Below, piece after piece: positions 27,067 through 36,359 of a stretch of 64,000 nt of DNA. A model generated the notes under the pieces. The model was not told the DNA's origin and did no database searches. It worked only from the letters and a program-made list of their open reading frames with translations. This DNA comes from G963664585 sp963664585 (GTDB taxonomy: Bacteria > Bacillota > Clostridia > Oscillospirales > Ruminococcaceae). The stretch's first letter is position 1, and each line of letters begins with the position of its first letter. The position numbers were made by a program, and so were the translations under genes. Location: positions 124,001 through 188,000 of the forward strand of contig CAXXEO010000002.1 in the NCBI GenBank assembly GCA_963664585.2. The letters are read 5' to 3'.

Positions 27067-27098
27067 ATTTTTGCAATCTGTATATTTATTTTTGCAAT
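27067..27098. promoter_or_regulatory. Operator-like direct repeats, module 2
   Basis: ATTTTTGCAAT occurs at 27067-27077 and 27088-27098, two helical turns (21 bp) apart, between the divergent SLOG and XRE genes. This differs from the palindromes in modules 1 and 3, in line with the different regulator. Confidence 0.55.
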
Positions 27099-27155
27099 TT
27101 AAAAGATTGTTTATATAAAAGCCTTGATCCTTTAGGATATTAGTGGGTGATAAAA

Positions 27156-27386
27156 ATGAGTGATAAATATGGGGACAAATACTTACAATTAGGGTTAAAT
27201 ATTGCATACTACAGAAAAATGCGTGGTCTGAATCAAGAAGATTTAGCTGAAATAGTTGGCATCAGCAGAACACATATAAGCAATATTGAAGCGCCTAAAG
27301 TAGATAAATCTTTGTCGTTGGAAGTTCTGTTTGCTATTGCGGATGCCTTGCAAATTTCGGTAAGCAAACTTTTCGAAATACGATAA
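27156..27386 (+). CDS. XRE-family helix-turn-helix regulator, module 2
   Basis: 76 aa, a complete Cro/CI HTH of the common chromosomal type (LGLNIAYYRKMRGLNQEDLAE, GISRTHISNIE, LFAIADALQISVSKLFEI). It is not closely related to the module 1 and 3 regulators. GTGGGTGATAAAA upstream supports the ATG at 27156. Convergent with citF across a long bidirectional terminator. Confidence 0.9.
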   Translation: MSDKYGDKYLQLGLNIAYYRKMRGLNQEDLAEIVGISRTHISNIEAPKVDKSLSLEVLFAIADALQISVSKLFEIR

Positions 27387-27407
27387 AGGTATTTAAAATT
27401 ATAAATT

Positions 27408-27459
27408 ATTCAAAATAACAAGAGCATCGGTGCTTTCCGATGCTCTTGTTATTTTGAAT
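27408..27459. terminator. Long bidirectional terminator
   Basis: A perfect 23-bp stem: ATTCAAAATAACAAGAGC... pairs with ...GCTCTTGTTATTTTGAAT around a short TGCTTT-type loop. It separates the XRE gene (+) from citF (-). Confidence 0.85.
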
Positions 27460-27515
27460 GGCTCCAATTGAAAGCACTGGGTTACCTGCCTGCGGCGAGA
27501 AAAAGAGTTACGGAT

Positions 27516-28967
27516 TTACGATAAAACCTGCTTGATCTCGTCGATGATGTTGCCGTATCTGTCTGTTACCAAACCGACCGTTTTTTCTCCATAAGCAATT
27601 GGCTGCGGAACGCCCACGATGCCCTCAGCCAGAGCTTTCAGCTCGTCGATGGTCATCAGAGAAATACCTGCCGCGGTGAAGCTGTCGATCAGATCCTGAC
27701 GCGCCGGATTGACGGCCGTGCCCCTGTCGGTGACGATGACATCAACCACGCTGCCCGGTGTGACGATCGTGTTGACTCGATCAAGAACCATCGGCATTCT
27801 TCCTCTGACAAGCGGGGCGACTACGATCGTCATACGAGCACCGTCTGCCGTATCCGGATGTCCGCCGACTGCACCCCTGATGACGCCGTCCGAACCGGTA
27901 AGTACATTGATATTAAAGTTTACATCTATCTCAAGAGCGCTTAAAACTACGACGTCTAAAAAGTCCACCGAGCCCATACGTGAATTCATGTTGGCATATT
28001 GGGCGGCATCGACTTCTTGATGCATCGGGTTATTCCGAAGGCTTGTCGCAGCGGTCAGGTCAAAGTCTTGCACATCCAGAAGTCTTTCGATCAACCCTTC
28101 TTCGTGTAGTGCAACGATTGCGCCGGTGATACCGCCGAGCGCAAAGCTTGCCTTAATCCCCTTGGCGATCATCTTGTCGCGCAGGAAGCGGGTCACTGCC
28201 AGCGCGGAGCCGCCGCTGCCGGTCTGGAATGAGAAACCATCCTTCATATAGCCCGACGCTTCAATGATATTGGCGGCGTTGCGGGCAATCAAAAGCTCTC
28301 TGGGGTTCTGTGTAAAGCGGGTCGCGCCGGACATAATCCCCTTGGGGTCTCCCACCGCGTCCACCTTGACCACATAGTCCACTTGAATGCCGGGTATCGA
28401 ATATGGCAGGTTGGGAAATGAAACCAGATGATCGGTCAGAACGACCACCTTGCTGGCGTATTGCGCGTCAATCAGTGCATAGCCGAGCGAGCCGCAGGCC
28501 GACGAGCCCTCCTCGCCACGAGTAAGGCCACTGGAATTGCCATATTCATCGGCGTAAGGTACACCCAAAAAAGCGACGTCGATCTTCAGCTTTCCCTCCA
28601 AAATTGTGTTGGCGCGTCCGCCGTGGGATCGAAAGGTAATCGGGGCCTCCATCAGACCGTTTGAAATAGCCACAGCCAGCTCACCCCTAAGACCACTTGT
28701 CTCAATGCGCTTAACAGCACCATTTTTGATATGATCAATCAACGGATAGTGGCAGTCAGACAGAGAACTTGCTGCAAGAGTCAGATTTTTGAACCCCATC
28801 TGCGCAATAACACCCATCACCATGTTGACGATGTAGTCGCCATTTCTAAAATGGTGATGAAAGGATATGGTCATGCCATCTCTGAGACCGGAAAGCTCAA
28901 TCGCCTTTTGTATGCTTTCTACAACCTTCTGGCTACGCTTGTCCATTCCGATTGCCTTCGTACTCAT
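27516..28967 (-). CDS. citF: Citrate lyase alpha subunit (citrate:ACP transferase)
   Basis: A 483-aa transferase subunit that exchanges acetyl for citryl on the acyl carrier subunit. Recognised by MTISFHHHFRNGDYI, FRSHGGRANTILEG, VPYADEYGNSSG and VDVIVTDRGTAVNP. Slightly shorter than the usual ~510 aa at the N-terminus. The ATG overlaps the citE stop (ATGA) with GGAGGCGGTAAT upstream, so it is coupled. Last gene of citDEF. Confidence 0.93.
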   Translation of the reverse strand: MSTKAIGMDKRSQKVVESIQKAIELSGLRDGMTISFHHHFRNGDYIVNMVMGVIAQMGFKNLTLAASSLSDCHYPLIDHIKNGAVKRIETSGLRGELAVAISNGLMEAPITFRSHGGRANTILEGKLKIDVAFLGVPYADEYGNSSGLTRGEEGSSACGSLGYALIDAQYASKVVVLTDHLVSFPNLPYSIPGIQVDYVVKVDAVGDPKGIMSGATRFTQNPRELLIARNAANIIEASGYMKDGFSFQTGSGGSALAVTRFLRDKMIAKGIKASFALGGITGAIVALHEEGLIERLLDVQDFDLTAATSLRNNPMHQEVDAAQYANMNSRMGSVDFLDVVVLSALEIDVNFNINVLTGSDGVIRGAVGGHPDTADGARMTIVVAPLVRGRMPMVLDRVNTIVTPGSVVDVIVTDRGTAVNPARQDLIDSFTAAGISLMTIDELKALAEGIVGVPQPIAYGEKTVGLVTDRYGNIIDEIKQVLS

Positions 28968-29857
28968 ATTACCGCCTCCCCCATGGCCTCAGCCAGCTCC
29001 AAGGTTCTGACTGCCCTGTCAACGATGGGCTTGTCAATCATCTTCCCATTCAGGCTGATGACGCCCGAACCCTTTGCCTTTGCTTCTTCCAGCGCCTGAA
29101 TAATCTTGCGCGCCTGTTCGATTTCCTTCGCCGTCGGTGCGTATATACGATGAACCGGAGCAATCTGCCTTGGGTTAATGACCGATTTCCCGTCAAAGCC
29201 CATTCTTTTAATTAGCTCTACCTCTCGGCAGAAACCCTCTTCATTGTTGATGTCTGAAAAAACGGTATCCAATGCCGCAATACCTGCCGCGCGGGCGGCG
29301 TTGACCAACATTCCACGGGCAAAGGCCAGCTCCTCGCCGTCCGGCGAACGTCTGGTTTTCATTTCAGTGACATAGTCCTCGGCGCCGATGGCGATGCCGA
29401 TCAGGCGGGGGCTTGCTTTGGCGATGGCAAGGGCATTGAGTACCCCTATCGGGCCTTCAATCGCCGCCATCATGCCTGTGCTGCCCACTTCCATGCCCGC
29501 CTCGGCTTCGATCCTGGCGATAGCTGCCTCGGCCTCGATAACGTCTTCTGCGGTATCCGTCTTAGGGAGTCGGATGATATTGACCCCGGCTCTCACCATG
29601 GCCTCTAAATCCTGCATGCCAAAGGGGCTGTGTATATGATTGATCCTGACGACCTTTTCGATACTGCCATAGTTGACCGTCTTCAGGGCATTGAACACTA
29701 GAAAGCGGGCGCTGTCCTTTTCAGACAGGGCGACCGAGTCCTCAAGATCGAACATGATGCTGTCGCTTCCATAAATCTGCGGATCGGCAAGCATACCGGG
29801 TGCGTTTCCAGGCAGATAGAGCATCGTTCTTCTCAGTCTGTTTTTCGTGTATGCCAT
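28964..29857 (-). CDS. citE: Citrate lyase beta subunit (citryl-ACP lyase)
   Basis: A 297-aa HpcH/HpaI-type aldolase fold that splits citryl-ACP into oxaloacetate and acetyl-ACP. The N-terminus RRTMLYLPGNAPGM, FDLEDSVAL (metal-binding acidic residues) and KSVINPRQI are typical. It starts at the ATG right after citD, with GGGGTGAATAACC upstream. Confidence 0.95.
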   Translation of the reverse strand: MAYTKNRLRRTMLYLPGNAPGMLADPQIYGSDSIMFDLEDSVALSEKDSARFLVFNALKTVNYGSIEKVVRINHIHSPFGMQDLEAMVRAGVNIIRLPKTDTAEDVIEAEAAIARIEAEAGMEVGSTGMMAAIEGPIGVLNALAIAKASPRLIGIAIGAEDYVTEMKTRRSPDGEELAFARGMLVNAARAAGIAALDTVFSDINNEEGFCREVELIKRMGFDGKSVINPRQIAPVHRIYAPTAKEIEQARKIIQALEEAKAKGSGVISLNGKMIDKPIVDRAVRTLELAEAMGEAVI

Positions 29858-29859
29858 GG

Positions 29860-30147
29860 TTATTCACCCCACTTATATTCTTCAGTGCCGCTGGCCCTGC
29901 TCAAAGCAGTCAGTACCCTTGCTCTGATCGTACAGTCGAGCGCCCCTTTATCTACTGCCGTAATCCGTACATGATCCACCTTGTTTTCTTCCAGCACCAT
30001 TTGAATCAATTTGCGGATATGTTGCCCATACTGCTTCTCAACGCTGCTTCTAAGTGCCACCTCTATACCCACATTGTTTGCTTCAACTGTAACCATGATA
30101 TCGCTCGACTCTAATGTGCCGGCGATCGCTGTTTTCTGAACTTCCAT
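29860..30147 (-). CDS. citD: Citrate lyase acyl carrier protein (gamma subunit)
   Basis: A 95-aa carrier bearing the phosphoribosyl-dephospho-CoA arm on a serine in the N-terminal GTLESSDIMV motif (S14 region). The ending GALDCTIRARVLTALSRA is also typical. First gene of the citDEF operon. The upstream kilobase to citXG holds two family A repeats and no recognised regulator gene. Confidence 0.93.
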   Translation of the reverse strand: MEVQKTAIAGTLESSDIMVTVEANNVGIEVALRSSVEKQYGQHIRKLIQMVLEENKVDHVRITAVDKGALDCTIRARVLTALSRASGTEEYKWGE

Positions 30148-30425
30148 CCAATCGTCTTCCTTTCATCATGTGATAAAGCCCGGCCGAAATCGCCTCAGAA
30201 TACAACCTGCAAGGCTGCAGTCCTTTCCGATACGGCATATAACGTCAAAAGGCAAACACAATTTTTGCGTCAAGCACCTATGCAAAGACAGCTTCGTATC
30301 CGTGAGATCATTGACATTAGATCAGAACCCCGTGATCCTTTATGACTGAGGAGCAAATTAAAAAGCCCAAACTCTGTCTGCTCCCCTGCGGCTGATCAAA
30401 GCAAAAATCTGAATATGTTGAAAAT
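30148..30425. other. Upstream region of citDEF
   Basis: About 280 bases expected to carry the citDEF promoter. No clear -35/-10 pair, riboswitch or operator was recognised. Confidence 0.4.
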
Positions 30426-30531
30426 TATAGTTGATTAACTTGAAAACAAGCTTGTGTTTTCTTCCCCCGCCTTCGGCGGGGGGTGAAAATGACGTTTTAT
30501 ATATAGCCAGTTTTTAAGTTAATTGGCTATA
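30426..30531 (-). repeat. Family A palindromic element, copy 9 (mismatched stem)
   Basis: Reverse orientation, TTC loop. The left stem has the standard CTTCCCCCGCC, but the right stem is GGCGGGGGGTGAAAA, the variant found on both arms of copy 10. The stem is therefore imperfect. Confidence 0.88.
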
Positions 30532-30757
30532 TTACTATTATTTTAGCATAATTAAAATAGGACTAAAAGAGAAATTGCCTAAAACAAAATGTATTTTATT
30601 GATACATTTTACACTGTGCAATCCTTTTTGAGAAATGACGGGGGCATCAATGATTTTATTCTTTTATTGCCAGGGGAATACATTTATATTATAATTCAAT
30701 CGACCAGTATCATAAAATCATACACAGAGAAAGCTTTTTTCTTATCAGAATAGGTTA

Positions 30758-30863
30758 TATAGCCAATTAACTTAAAAACTGGCTATATATAAAACGCCAT
30801 TTTCACCCCCCGCCGAAGGCGGGGGGTGAAAACACAAACTTGTTTTCAAGTTAATCAACTATA
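30758..30863 (+). repeat. Family A palindromic element, copy 10 (compensated variant stem)
   Basis: Forward orientation, GAA loop, with variant stem TTTTCACCCCCCGCC/GGCGGGGGGTGAAAA. It lies 226 bp from copy 9 in inverted orientation. Confidence 0.88.
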
Positions 30864-31022
30864 ACAACATGGTCTTTGTCCCCTATGGTTTGCCCGGCTC
30901 GTTTTGAGCATCTTGCTGCGGTATTTCGAGACAAGCCCAGATGGCAGGCTTTTTATTGGGGTATGAAAAAGCTTGTTAGTATCTATACAAGTGCTGCACA
31001 TCAATTTATATGATTTCACTAT

Positions 31023-31060
31023 GTATTTCCCCCGCCTGTGGCGGGGGAAATACATAGATA
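31023..31060. repeat. Perfect GC-rich hairpin upstream of citXG
   Basis: CTATGTATTTCCCCCGCC faces GGCGGGGGAAATACATAG. It has the same CCCCCGCC core as family A but different arms. Confidence 0.6.
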
Positions 31061-31186
31061 AAACCTATTGAATAGTACAGGCTGCCTCGCCGATCCGCCT
31101 GTGCTGCCAATACAGGAAAGTTCATCACAAAACGCCACTATCGATTAAACAAAGGTATTGACTTAAAATTTAAAGGAGGTCATCTC

Positions 31187-32617
31187 ATGAAGGGCAGAGA
31201 AGCTGGCGGGCAAGGCGTTCCTTGCTCTGCACAGGAGATCATGGACTCTCGAGAAAAGCGGGCGATGCGCCAACGTACGCTTTTTTCTACTCATCATGAT
31301 GCCTGTCTGATTTCATTCACCTTAAATATACCTGGACCGGTTAAGGCTCTTCCCCTTTACAGCCAGATACACAGCGAAGGAATGGAGAGACTTGGCCGAC
31401 TTTTTAGCAAGGCCCTTGTCATGTCTCAGCGCCTACTTCTGCCCACCGGGGATGAAGGCTATCTTGTTCTCCGCGGAGACGGAGCAGAAATCAAAAAAAC
31501 AGCAGTCGCCCTCGAGGAGGGACACCCTCTTGGAAGGATATTTGATATCGATGTGCGTGACAGCGGCGGAGCGCAGATAGGACGTGAGAATCTGGGATTG
31601 TCCCCCAGAGGCTGCCTTATTTGTGGCAGAGAGGCCAGATTTTGCGCGCGGGAACAGAGTCATCCCCTTCCGGAACTGCTTATGGCTATTGAGCAAATGT
31701 CGGACAATTATTTTCACCCGCCAGCGGCTGCTGGTGTATCCATCGCAGAGCGTCTTGGCCAGTTTGCCACTGCCGCCATTCTTCATGAGCTTGCTGCCTC
31801 CCCCAAACCCGGGTTGGTCGACATGAAGGGGGCAGGCGCCCACAAGGATATGAATTTTTACACCTTCATATCCAGCGCCGCCGCCCTCTCCCCCCATTTT
31901 ACCAAGCTCGCGATGGCCGGCTTTGAGAATGCGCTGCTTTCCCCCGCCAAGCTTTTTATCCGTCTTCGTGAAATGGGTCTTGCCGCCGAAGGGGAGATGT
32001 TCTCTTTCACTCGGGGAATCAACACCCACAAGGGTGCGGTTTTCACCATTGGGCTTTTGGCTGCCGCGAGTGCCTATGCCACCGGCCGGTACGGCATTGC
32101 CAGGCCGGGTTTTGATACTGTCAGTAGAATTGTTCAGGATATGACTTCTGGTATATGCCGTGCGGAGCTGACCAAGACTTCCTCTTCCCTCTCAAAGGGA
32201 CAAAAGATCTTTCAGCTTCACGCCGCCCCTGGCATACGGCAGGAGGCAGAGACCGGATATCCCACCATACGGGAATTCTCGCTGCCGGTGATGCGTCGCC
32301 TTTTTCACGAAGGCCAATATTCTATCGCGCCGGTGATGGTGTACACTCTTATCACACTAATGTCAGTTACGGAGGACACCAATCTTCTCTCGCGGGGCGG
32401 AGCCGACGCCCTATCTCTCGTGAAAGAGCGAGCCAGCGCTCTTCTCGAACGCCATACACAACCCGACGCGTCGTTCATCGCGGAGGTGGAGAAGCTGGAC
32501 GAAGAACTCACTGGGCTGGGTCTTTCCCCCGGCGGAAGCGCCGACCTTCTGGCCGCATCCCTTTTTCTCTTTATGGCAGAGGAACCCGATCCCTTCATGG
32601 CCATCCGATATATTTGA
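31187..32617 (+). CDS. citXG: Fused CitX-CitG: citrate lyase prosthetic-group synthesis and transfer
   Basis: A 476-aa bifunctional protein. Residues ~40-175 are CitX-like (ISFTLNIPGPVK, GRIFDIDVRDSGG, GLSPRGCLICG), transferring the prosthetic group to CitD. Residues ~190-470 are CitG-like (ASPKPGLVDMKGAGAHKDMN, TRGINTHKGAVF, LSPGGSADLLA), making 2'-(5''-triphosphoribosyl)-3'-dephospho-CoA from dephospho-CoA and ATP. CitX-CitG fusions are known in other bacteria. A strong SD, AAAGGAGG, lies 8 nt before the ATG. citC follows. Confidence 0.92.
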   Translation: MKGREAGGQGVPCSAQEIMDSREKRAMRQRTLFSTHHDACLISFTLNIPGPVKALPLYSQIHSEGMERLGRLFSKALVMSQRLLLPTGDEGYLVLRGDGAEIKKTAVALEEGHPLGRIFDIDVRDSGGAQIGRENLGLSPRGCLICGREARFCAREQSHPLPELLMAIEQMSDNYFHPPAAAGVSIAERLGQFATAAILHELAASPKPGLVDMKGAGAHKDMNFYTFISSAAALSPHFTKLAMAGFENALLSPAKLFIRLREMGLAAEGEMFSFTRGINTHKGAVFTIGLLAAASAYATGRYGIARPGFDTVSRIVQDMTSGICRAELTKTSSSLSKGQKIFQLHAAPGIRQEAETGYPTIREFSLPVMRRLFHEGQYSIAPVMVYTLITLMSVTEDTNLLSRGGADALSLVKERASALLERHTQPDASFIAEVEKLDEELTGLGLSPGGSADLLAASLFLFMAEEPDPFMAIRYI

Positions 32618-32733
32618 TTGCTGCTTATACATTCGCTGTGGCATCATAAACACAGGCTTCAAATCAATCATCTTATCGCAATGCCCCGCCTTGGTGGGTG
32701 AAGCAGAGAAAAACAGCACGAAGAGGTGAGAAT

Positions 32734-33738
32734 ATGGAGTTTGACCAGGTCGAGCTTCGCAAAACAGATCTTGGCAATCAGACCGAAATGGCGGCTATCA
32801 TAGCCCTGCTGTCCGACAACGGGCTTGATTTTGACGATGATGTTGAGTACACAATTGGTGCCTTTTCTGATGATATTCTGGTGGGCACCGGCTCTTTTGC
32901 AAGACAGGTGCTCAAATGCTTCGCTGTGGATGAAAGCCTGCGGGGGACGGGACTGATGAACCGCTTGATCTCTCATCTTGTCGCCGAGCAGTTTAATCAG
33001 GGCCGAAACCAGCTTTTCGTCTATACAAAAATAAAAAACCGGGCGATTTTCGAGGAGCTTGGGTTTTACCCGGTTATTTGTTGCGAAGAAGTAATTCTTT
33101 TGGAAAATCGCAGGGACGGCCCAGCCCGGTACGTCGAAGCCATTAAAGCCTCTGTTTCCCAGACAGAGGGGGCGGGAGCTATTGTCGTCAACTGCAATCC
33201 CTTCACCTATGGGCACCGCTACATCATTGAAAAGGCCGCTGGGCTCTGCCCACTCCTTTACGTGTTTGTGGTGCGGGAGGACAGATCAATATTCTCGTTT
33301 GAGGATAGAATCAGCATGGTCAGGGCAGGAACGGCAGATCTTCACAATGTGTCAGTCCAGGACAGCGGAAGCTATATTATTTCGTCGGCCACCTTTCCGA
33401 GCTACTTCATCAAGGATAAAAAAAAGGTCTCGGAGATGCACGCTCGGCTTGACCTTGCCCTGTTTTCCGAGAAGATCGCCCACCCTCTTGGCATTGTCAA
33501 CCGCTTTGTCGGAAGCGAACCCTATTGCCCTGTCACCAATCATTATAACGAGACGATGAAACAGCTTCTGCCAGAGTATGGGATCGCGGTAACCGAGTTC
33601 GAGCGTAAAGCAGTGGGTGAGCGATACATCAGTGCTTCTGAGGTGCGTCGCCTTCTGACGGATAAAAATTTCGAAGCTCTTCAAGAGCTTGTGCCTCCCA
33701 CAACCATCGAGCGTATGATTAAGAACGATTCTATTTGA
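32734..33738 (+). CDS. citC: [Citrate (pro-3S)-lyase] ligase
   Basis: 334 aa. It acetylates the CitD prosthetic arm with acetate and ATP to activate citrate lyase. The N-terminal GNAT-like part (FARQVLKCFAVDESLRGTGLM) is followed by a nucleotidyltransferase domain with NCNPFTYGHRYIIEKA (T/HxGH) and a C-terminal ISASEVRRLL. AAGAGGTGAGAAT supports the ATG at 32734. The citrate transporter and the regulator usually found with cit genes are not in the window. Confidence 0.94.
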   Translation: MEFDQVELRKTDLGNQTEMAAIIALLSDNGLDFDDDVEYTIGAFSDDILVGTGSFARQVLKCFAVDESLRGTGLMNRLISHLVAEQFNQGRNQLFVYTKIKNRAIFEELGFYPVICCEEVILLENRRDGPARYVEAIKASVSQTEGAGAIVVNCNPFTYGHRYIIEKAAGLCPLLYVFVVREDRSIFSFEDRISMVRAGTADLHNVSVQDSGSYIISSATFPSYFIKDKKKVSEMHARLDLALFSEKIAHPLGIVNRFVGSEPYCPVTNHYNETMKQLLPEYGIAVTEFERKAVGERYISASEVRRLLTDKNFEALQELVPPTTIERMIKNDSI

Positions 33739-33805
33739 TTTTGACTCCCCTTGATGCAAAAAGGAAATGGTTTATCTTTTATAATATCTATAGTTATTTA
33801 AACTT

Positions 33806-33834
33806 AGACTGCCCCTCCTATGACGAAGCAGTCT
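33806..33834. repeat. Small hairpin after citC
   Basis: AGACTGC (33806-33812) pairs with GCAGTCT (33828-33834) around a CCCTCC-rich loop. A possible weak terminator without a T-run. Confidence 0.4.
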
Positions 33835-33968
33835 GATAGAAAGAAATCCCATTTATATGGATAAGATCTCCTAAAAAGCTTGGATTTCACATGATTCTCT
33901 TCTTCTGTTTATAAATCGTTTAGAAATAAAGATTATACTCATAATATGAATAAGCATTTTAGAAAGGC

Positions 33969-34643
33969 TTGATTTTGTTGCAGAGTTGGATTGTTCAGAT
34001 CATAAATCAATTTGGATATATAGGCATCGCATTGCTGATTGCAATTGAAAACATTTTTCCGCCCATTCCGTCTGAGGTCATTTTGACCTTCGGAGGTTTT
34101 TTGACCACCTATACCAGCATGAATGTATGGATGGTCGTTTTGTTTTCTACCATTGGATCGGTGTTGGGCGCGTTGGTTTTGTATGGATTCGGTCGAGTTC
34201 TTAACGCCGAACGCCTTGAGCGCTGGCTCGATGGCCGATTGGGCCAAATCCTTCATCTAAAAGCACAGGATATATTCAAAGCACAAAGCTGGTTTGACAA
34301 AAAAGGAAAGTTGACCGTGTTTTTTTGCCGATTCATTCCCATTGTGCGCAGCTTGATCTCCATCCCTGCCGGTATGGCCAAAATGAATATCGGCATTTTT
34401 CTTTTTCTAACCACACTGGGGACAAGCATTTGGAATTTGGTGTTAGTTCAGCTTGGCGCATTCGCCGGCGATTCGTGGGAGCGGATCACGGTCTATATGG
34501 ATGTCTATTCAAAAATCGCGCTTGTCGTGCTGGGTGTTATTTTCTTGATATGCGCTGCCATCTTCTATAAGAAGAGAATTACAAAAAAAAACACAGCGTC
34601 TTCTAATGATGAAAAATCTGCCGGAGAGAGACTTGACATTTAA
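33969..34643 (+). CDS. DedA-family membrane protein
   Basis: 224 aa with about five hydrophobic segments, and the DedA/SNARE-associated signatures IENIFPPIPSEV near 25-36 and FFCRFIPIVRSLISIPAG near 118-135. DedA proteins are implicated in lipid (C55-P or PE) transport and membrane homeostasis. TTG start with AAAGG upstream; a second TTG three codons in is equally possible. Monocistronic, followed by family A copy 11. Confidence 0.85.
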   Translation: MILLQSWIVQIINQFGYIGIALLIAIENIFPPIPSEVILTFGGFLTTYTSMNVWMVVLFSTIGSVLGALVLYGFGRVLNAERLERWLDGRLGQILHLKAQDIFKAQSWFDKKGKLTVFFCRFIPIVRSLISIPAGMAKMNIGIFLFLTTLGTSIWNLVLVQLGAFAGDSWERITVYMDVYSKIALVVLGVIFLICAAIFYKKRITKKNTASSNDEKSAGERLDI

Positions 34644-34667
34644 TAACCTGCTCTCTCCTTGGATTGT

Positions 34668-34771
34668 TATAGCCAATTAACTTGAAAACTGGCTATATAA
34701 AACGTCATTTTCTTCCCCCGCCTTCGGCGGGGGAAGAAACCACAAGCCTGTTTTCAAGTGAATCAACTATA
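34668..34771 (+). repeat. Family A palindromic element, copy 11
   Basis: Forward orientation, TTC loop. The spacer between the left hairpin and the stem is shortened by a few bases (GGCTATATAAAACG). Confidence 0.88.
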
Positions 34772-34798
34772 GAACTTGTCAGTTGCTCATTTTAACTA

Positions 34799-34859
34799 TA
34801 TATTTTGGGCCATGCACTGTCAGACGCCCCTGATCATATAATGATCAGGGGCGTCTGTT
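34799..34859. repeat. 61-bp direct repeat bounding an island, left copy
   Basis: Identical over 61 bases to 37371-37431. It contains a perfect 15-bp stem, GACGCCCCTGATCAT/ATGATCAGGGGCGTC (34823-34855), that could act as a terminator. Confidence 0.9.
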
Positions 34860-34927
34860 TCACTTATCATTTCAGCCCCCCCAATGCCATTCGCGCCAAA
34901 GAAAAGGGGTTACCTATTCTTCATGAA

Positions 34928-36055
34928 TTAGAACGGTAAGTCGTCATCAGGCTCAATTACTACATCTATATTTGAAAGTCGCAGATAAATATTATCAATT
35001 ACAATTTTTTGTGCATGGGCATCTAATTGATTAATTAATTTGTAAAATGCTGTAACACAACTGGCTCTAATATCCTTGATAGGAATATAGCGGCATCTTC
35101 CCTTAATGAAAGCACGAATTAACAAACTATTATCTTGAATAAAAGTTTCCAATGCACTTTTTCGTATTACTGTTGACAAAGAGACAAGAATTTGTTGAAG
35201 TTCATTTACCGGCTCATATTTATCCACATAATTTGTGATATGCTGGCATAATGAATTTGCAAAACTTTGATAGACTCCCTTTTGAGCTTCACTAAAATCT
35301 AATTCTCCCAAAACTCCCAAAGAAATTTCTTTTTCTATTTCTTCAAAGGAAGTATGTCTTTCCTCCGGAGATGCTTTTACCATTTTATCTAATATATGAG
35401 AATATCTAAAAGAAGCACCATATTCGCGTAGGAGATGCTGAAAGAGTTTTCCAACAAAATATATTTCGGATTGATGTGTGTATGTTCCATTTAGTATTAC
35501 TTCTTCTGGGCGCTCAGTAACTGGCCAGTTTAAAAATACACTTTGCCCACACTCATCGGCACTTTTTAGCATTTTTCCAAAGCCGAAGTCAATTATTTTT
35601 ACATTTCCATAATCGTCAATCATGATATTTGCGGGACGGATATCTCTATGTAGAACGTGGTTTTCTTCTAAATATTTAAACGCCAAAATTATTTCTGTAA
35701 AAATTGCTTCCCATTCCTTACCCCATATAACTGGCGTATACTCATTTATAGTCATTCCCTTTATATACTCCATTTGCAAATAGCCCAATTTAGCTTCAGG
35801 ATATAAATAATAATTGTATACACGTACAATATTAGGATGGGAAAGATTAAAAAGTATTTTTATTTCATCGACAAATCTCTCATAGAATTCATCTCTATAT
35901 TCCTCTTGTTTTGGGGAATACTTTTTTATTGCAAAATGCATATTAGTAGTATCATCTAAAAACAAATGCGTATCACCGGTACCACCATTTCCAAGAGGTC
36001 TTACATATTTAAACTGTTTTCTTCGGTTAAATTCTATAACATCTCCAGGTTGCAT
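34928..36055 (-). CDS. Serine/threonine protein kinase-like protein with unknown C-terminal half
   Basis: A 375-aa soluble protein. An Hanks-type kinase domain spans ~1-230 with all catalytic elements: glycine loop GNGGTGD (22-28), K44 in AIKKY, a C-helix glutamate near E64, HRDIRPANI (D138, N143) and DFG (156-158). Residues ~240-375 match nothing I recognise. There is no transmembrane segment or PASTA repeat, unlike the housekeeping PrkC at 52-54 kb. AGAGGTG upstream supports the ATG at 36055. Clearly AT-rich compared with flanking genes and located inside a repeat-bounded island; similar lone kinases occur in defence islands, but the role here is unknown. Confidence 0.8.
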   Translation of the reverse strand: MQPGDVIEFNRRKQFKYVRPLGNGGTGDTHLFLDDTTNMHFAIKKYSPKQEEYRDEFYERFVDEIKILFNLSHPNIVRVYNYYLYPEAKLGYLQMEYIKGMTINEYTPVIWGKEWEAIFTEIILAFKYLEENHVLHRDIRPANIMIDDYGNVKIIDFGFGKMLKSADECGQSVFLNWPVTERPEEVILNGTYTHQSEIYFVGKLFQHLLREYGASFRYSHILDKMVKASPEERHTSFEEIEKEISLGVLGELDFSEAQKGVYQSFANSLCQHITNYVDKYEPVNELQQILVSLSTVIRKSALETFIQDNSLLIRAFIKGRCRYIPIKDIRASCVTAFYKLINQLDAHAQKIVIDNIYLRLSNIDVVIEPDDDLPF

Positions 36056-36188
36056 TATATACACCTCTTCTCAATGTGTGATTTCAAATAATAGTATATC
36101 ACACATTTATTTGAAATGGCATAAAAATGGAAGACCGATTGTACCATTGCCCATTTCCTTAGCCGAAGCTTTTATTGTTTAAAACCTC

Positions 36189-36359
36189 CTATACAGAACT
36201 GATGCGCTCTAGCTTCTGTTTTTTCGGGCAGACCAGTTTGCTAATTTGACTGGAAACCGCCTGAGCATATATTGTGGCAACTTTTTGTTGCAGTTCTTTC
36301 AACGACTGTTCTGACGTCGGTACGCGAATAACAACACTTATCTCAAACGGCTTGCCCCA
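36189..36359 (-). pseudogene. Unrecognised ORF remnant on the island
   Basis: An in-frame stretch of 56 codons ending ...KLVCPKKQKLERISSV-stop, with a plausible protein-like sequence (EISVVIRVPTSEQSL, ELQQKVATIYAQAV). It is preceded immediately by an in-frame stop and no start codon. It looks like the C-terminal end of a truncated gene. I do not recognise the family. Confidence 0.4.
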
